From an uncultured Blautia sp. (GTDB taxonomy: Bacteria; Bacillota; Clostridia; Lachnospirales; Lachnospiraceae), in assembly GCA_945872375.1 (NCBI GenBank), contig CAMBYR010000027.1, forward strand, positions 1 through 14,368: 14,368 bases of DNA, read 5' to 3'. The position numbers and the translations under genes were made by a program. Below are positions 12,672 to 14,368 of this stretch, piece by piece. The notes under the pieces are model-generated. The model had not been told where the DNA came from. It did no database searches and was given only the letters and a program-made list of their open reading frames with translations. The stretch's first letter is position 1, and the number at the start of each line of letters is the position of its first letter.

Positions 12672-13742
12672 ATGCAGAATTCCAATCATAAAAAATGGGG
12701 GATTGCCTTTTTCCTGTGTACATTGACATTACTGATCATTCTGGGAAGCATCACCGCTTATATCGATCCCTATTTTCATTACACAGGTCCAAAAGAAGGC
12801 TATTCCTATCCCATCAGCAACCAGCGATACCAGAATGACGGCATCATGAAACACTTTACCTATGATGCCATGATCATCGGGACATCCATGACCCAGAACT
12901 TTAAGACCTCCGAATTTGACCGGTTATTTCAGGTGAATTCCATCAAGGTTCCCTTTAACGGTGCCACCTATCGTGAAATCAATGATAACCTGAAAACTGC
13001 CGTGGAATACAACGACAATCTTCGGGTGGTTCTGCGCTGTCTGGATTATTATCGTCTTCTCGATGCACCGGATAACATGCGCTACGACAAAAGCCTTTAT
13101 CCCACTTATCTTTACGATAAAAATCCATTCAACGATGTCAGCTATCTGTTTAACAAAACCATTTTATTCGGCCCCACAAGGAAGGTTCTTCTTTATACCG
13201 ATACCGGCAGGGAAACCACAGATTTTGATTCCTACGGATACTGGCAGGATGACTATGAATTTGGCAAAGACGCTATTCTGAAAACACACACCAGAAAAGA
13301 AAAAGCCGACGAGGTTTCCGCTATTTCAGACGCGGATTATCAGAATATTTTCGACAACATTACCGGGAATGTAACGACTCTGGCAGAAGAAAATCCACAG
13401 ATCGATTTTTATCTGTATTTCCCGCCGTACAGCATTTACTACTGGGATGACCTGAATCAGCTCGGAACCCTGGAAAAACAGCTTGATGCAGAAAAGTATG
13501 CCATTGAACTGCTGCTCCGGTATGAAAATATCCATCTGTTTTCCTTCCATTCCGAGTTTGACCTGATCTGCGACCCGGATAATTACAAGGATTACACCCA
13601 TTATGGTGCCGATATAAATGCACAGATCCTTCGTTGGATGAAGGACGGCGAGCATCTTCTCACCACAGAGAATTACGAGGAATACTGCGATACCATTCGG
13701 GAATTTTATACGAATTACGATTACGACACGTTGTATCAGTAA
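12672..13742 (+). CDS. SGNH/AlgX-AlgJ-like membrane-anchored acetylation partner
   Basis: The 356-residue protein has one N-terminal membrane segment (about residues 9-31) and an outside-facing domain. IIGTSMTQNF (68-77) carries the probable catalytic Ser72 of a GDSL/SGNH-type serine site. DYTHYG (307-312) gives the D-x-x-H pair (Asp307, His310). Overall similarity to classical SGNH enzymes is low and resembles the AlgX/AlgJ-like group found beside MBOAT genes. In those systems the MBOAT protein exports the acyl group and this partner transfers it to the polymer. CAGGAG (12658-12663) precedes ATG with 8-nt spacing. The gap to the MBOAT gene is 14 nt, so they are one operon. The target polymer is not shown by the context. 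Confidence 0.85.
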   Translation: MQNSNHKKWGIAFFLCTLTLLIILGSITAYIDPYFHYTGPKEGYSYPISNQRYQNDGIMKHFTYDAMIIGTSMTQNFKTSEFDRLFQVNSIKVPFNGATYREINDNLKTAVEYNDNLRVVLRCLDYYRLLDAPDNMRYDKSLYPTYLYDKNPFNDVSYLFNKTILFGPTRKVLLYTDTGRETTDFDSYGYWQDDYEFGKDAILKTHTRKEKADEVSAISDADYQNIFDNITGNVTTLAEENPQIDFYLYFPPYSIYYWDDLNQLGTLEKQLDAEKYAIELLLRYENIHLFSFHSEFDLICDPDNYKDYTHYGADINAQILRWMKDGEHLLTTENYEEYCDTIREFYTNYDYDTLYQ

Positions 13743-13828
13743 CCAAACGGACATGTCTGCTTGCTCATACAGGTTAGCCCCTTATTTTCGAAAAAATCAA
13801 AACATTTCTGTATTTTCCCATATTTTTC

Positions 13829-13858
13829 TTTTCAATTCCCATGCAGAAATGGTATAAT
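13829..13858 (+). promoter_or_regulatory. Orphan promoter before candidate small RNA
   Basis: TATAAT (13853-13858) is preceded by TGG, an extended -10 context, with TTTTCA (13829-13834) 18 bp upstream. Transcription would begin at about 13865. The next gene on this strand is outside the window, and no ORF with a ribosome site follows. Confidence 0.6.
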
Positions 13859-13864
13859 AGGATC

Positions 13865-13972
13865 AGCAAATACATTGTACAGTCAACGACTGCGCAATTT
13901 GCTTTCCTTTTATACCTTTTATATCAGCAGAACAGGGAACGAGCCTCCGTCTCGTTCCCTGTTCTGCATTTT
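13865..13972 (+). ncRNA. Candidate small non-coding RNA
   Basis: The predicted start (13865) coincides with the first base of a folded element. AGCAAA (13865-13870) pairs with TTTGCT (13898-13903), TTG (13875-13877) with CAA (13895-13897), and CAGTC (13880-13884) with GACTG (13888-13892), with a bulge (13871-13874) and a small internal loop. A U-rich single-stranded stretch follows, then a 17-bp perfect hairpin (13927-13967) with TTTT. The RNA would be about 108 nt. It lies between converging genes and matches no RNA family known to me. Expression is inferred. Confidence 0.45.
13927..13972 (+). terminator. 17-bp perfect hairpin, probable terminator
   Basis: GCAGAACAGGGAACGAG (13927-13943) and CTCGTTCCCTGTTCTGC (13951-13967) pair perfectly around a 7-nt loop. 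TTTT follows at 13969-13972 on the plus strand. No T-run follows on the minus strand. It could end the candidate small RNA and any read-through from the MBOAT operon, and it also faces the converging YibE/F gene. Confidence 0.75.
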
Positions 13973-13982
13973 ACTGTTCTAT

Positions 13983-14368
13983 TTACTGCTTCTTTTTTCC
14001 CGGTCTCGTCAAAAGCACGGCACTGGTAAGAGCCGTAAAAGGTGCCACCGTCACCAGTCCAAAGCTTCCTACCACTGTGTCCAGAATTTCTGCCGAGACA
14101 TATTTATAATTAAAGATACAATCCAGAGGCGTGCCCTGCGCCATGAAGGTCATCAGAAGGGCAATATAACCGCCAGAATATGCCAGCAGGAGCGTCGTAG
14201 TCATGGTTCCCATAGCAGCCCGTCCCACGTTCATTCCGGAAGCAGCCGCCTCCCGCCATCCAATCCCCGGTTTTTTGGAGATTACCTCGTTCACGGCAGA
14301 CGTAATATCCACGGAAAGATCCATCATCGCCCCGGAAGCACCGATAAAAATACCGCTCATAAAAATCC
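13983..14368 (-). CDS. YibE/F family membrane protein, C-terminal part (runs off the window)
   Basis: The frame is open to the right edge, so only the last 127 or so residues are seen. GIFIGASGAMMDLSVDITSAVNEV is the characteristic YibE/F segment in a late membrane helix region. Further hydrophobic stretches follow (TTTLLLAYSGGYIALLMTFM and a Thr/Ala-rich last helix), and the protein ends in RPGKKKQ. YibE/F proteins are multi-helix membrane proteins common in Firmicutes; their transport or assembly role is not established. The internal Met at 14358-14360 is not the true start, because the helix continues upstream in frame. The gene converges on the MBOAT operon and candidate small RNA. Confidence 0.9.
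   Translation of the reverse strand, partial: IFMSGIFIGASGAMMDLSVDITSAVNEVISKKPGIGWREAAASGMNVGRAAMGTMTTTLLLAYSGGYIALLMTFMAQGTPLDCIFNYKYVSAEILDTVVGSFGLVTVAPFTALTSAVLLTRPGKKKQ

Noticed and set aside
13841..14029. 62-codon plus-strand frame over the candidate small RNA
   Set aside because: Its start lies before the promoter -10 box, it has no ribosome site, and it runs through the terminator hairpin and into the YibE/F gene on the other strand.
1..14368. CRISPR arrays, tRNA or rRNA genes, insertion sequences
   Set aside because: No regularly spaced direct repeats, no clover-leaf sequence and no transposase or terminal inverted repeats were seen on either strand.

Overview
The window looks like a chromosomal stretch from a low-to-mid GC Gram-positive anaerobe, most likely a gut Clostridia of the Lachnospiraceae type. 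The evidence is strong GGAGG-type ribosome sites on nearly every gene, TTGACA/TATAAT-type promoters, a CIRCE heat-shock operator, a PadR/DUF2812 pair, DUF3786, and the general protein style. The genus cannot be fixed from the sequence alone.

Layout. Positions 1-1112: a PadR repressor and a DUF2812 membrane protein in one operon, under a promoter packed with CGATA/TATCG half-sites. 1113-2638: a MATE exporter with its own promoter and a 12-bp dyad in its leader. 2639-3619: an AraC-family regulator. 3614-5164 (minus): a cytoplasmic GH13 alpha-glucosidase-like enzyme, converging with the AraC gene so that the ends overlap by 6 bp inside a near-perfect palindrome. 5309-7545 (minus): a DUF853/HerA-like ATPase, preceded by the manganese exporter gene mntP. 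The mntP leader carries a complete yybP-ykoY manganese riboswitch (7732-7818) and an intrinsic terminator (7602-7638). 7886-9263 (minus): an AT-rich accessory block with a metallophosphoesterase and a broken DnaA-like gene, whose AAA+ half and DNA-binding domain IV lie in different frames. 9264-9719: mostly non-coding, with a minus-strand terminator and a doubtful 46-codon ORF. 9720-10376: an Hsp20 gene with CIRCE, an embedded promoter, a possible fourU-like thermometer and a strong terminator. 10367-11056 (minus): a DUF3786 protein. 11203-13742: an MBOAT acyltransferase and an SGNH-like partner, probably a polysaccharide O-acetylation pair. 13829-13972: a promoter, two hairpins and a terminator with no ORF, a candidate small RNA. 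13983 to the right edge (minus): the C-terminal part of a YibE/F membrane protein.

Regulation is the richest part of the window: metal sensing by RNA (mntP), heat-shock control by HrcA and perhaps by an RNA thermometer (hsp20), PadR autoregulation, and an unassigned dyad before the MATE gene. The least explained items are the split DnaA-like gene with its phosphatase neighbour and the candidate small RNA at 13865-13972. No complete new defence or mobile system could be demonstrated.
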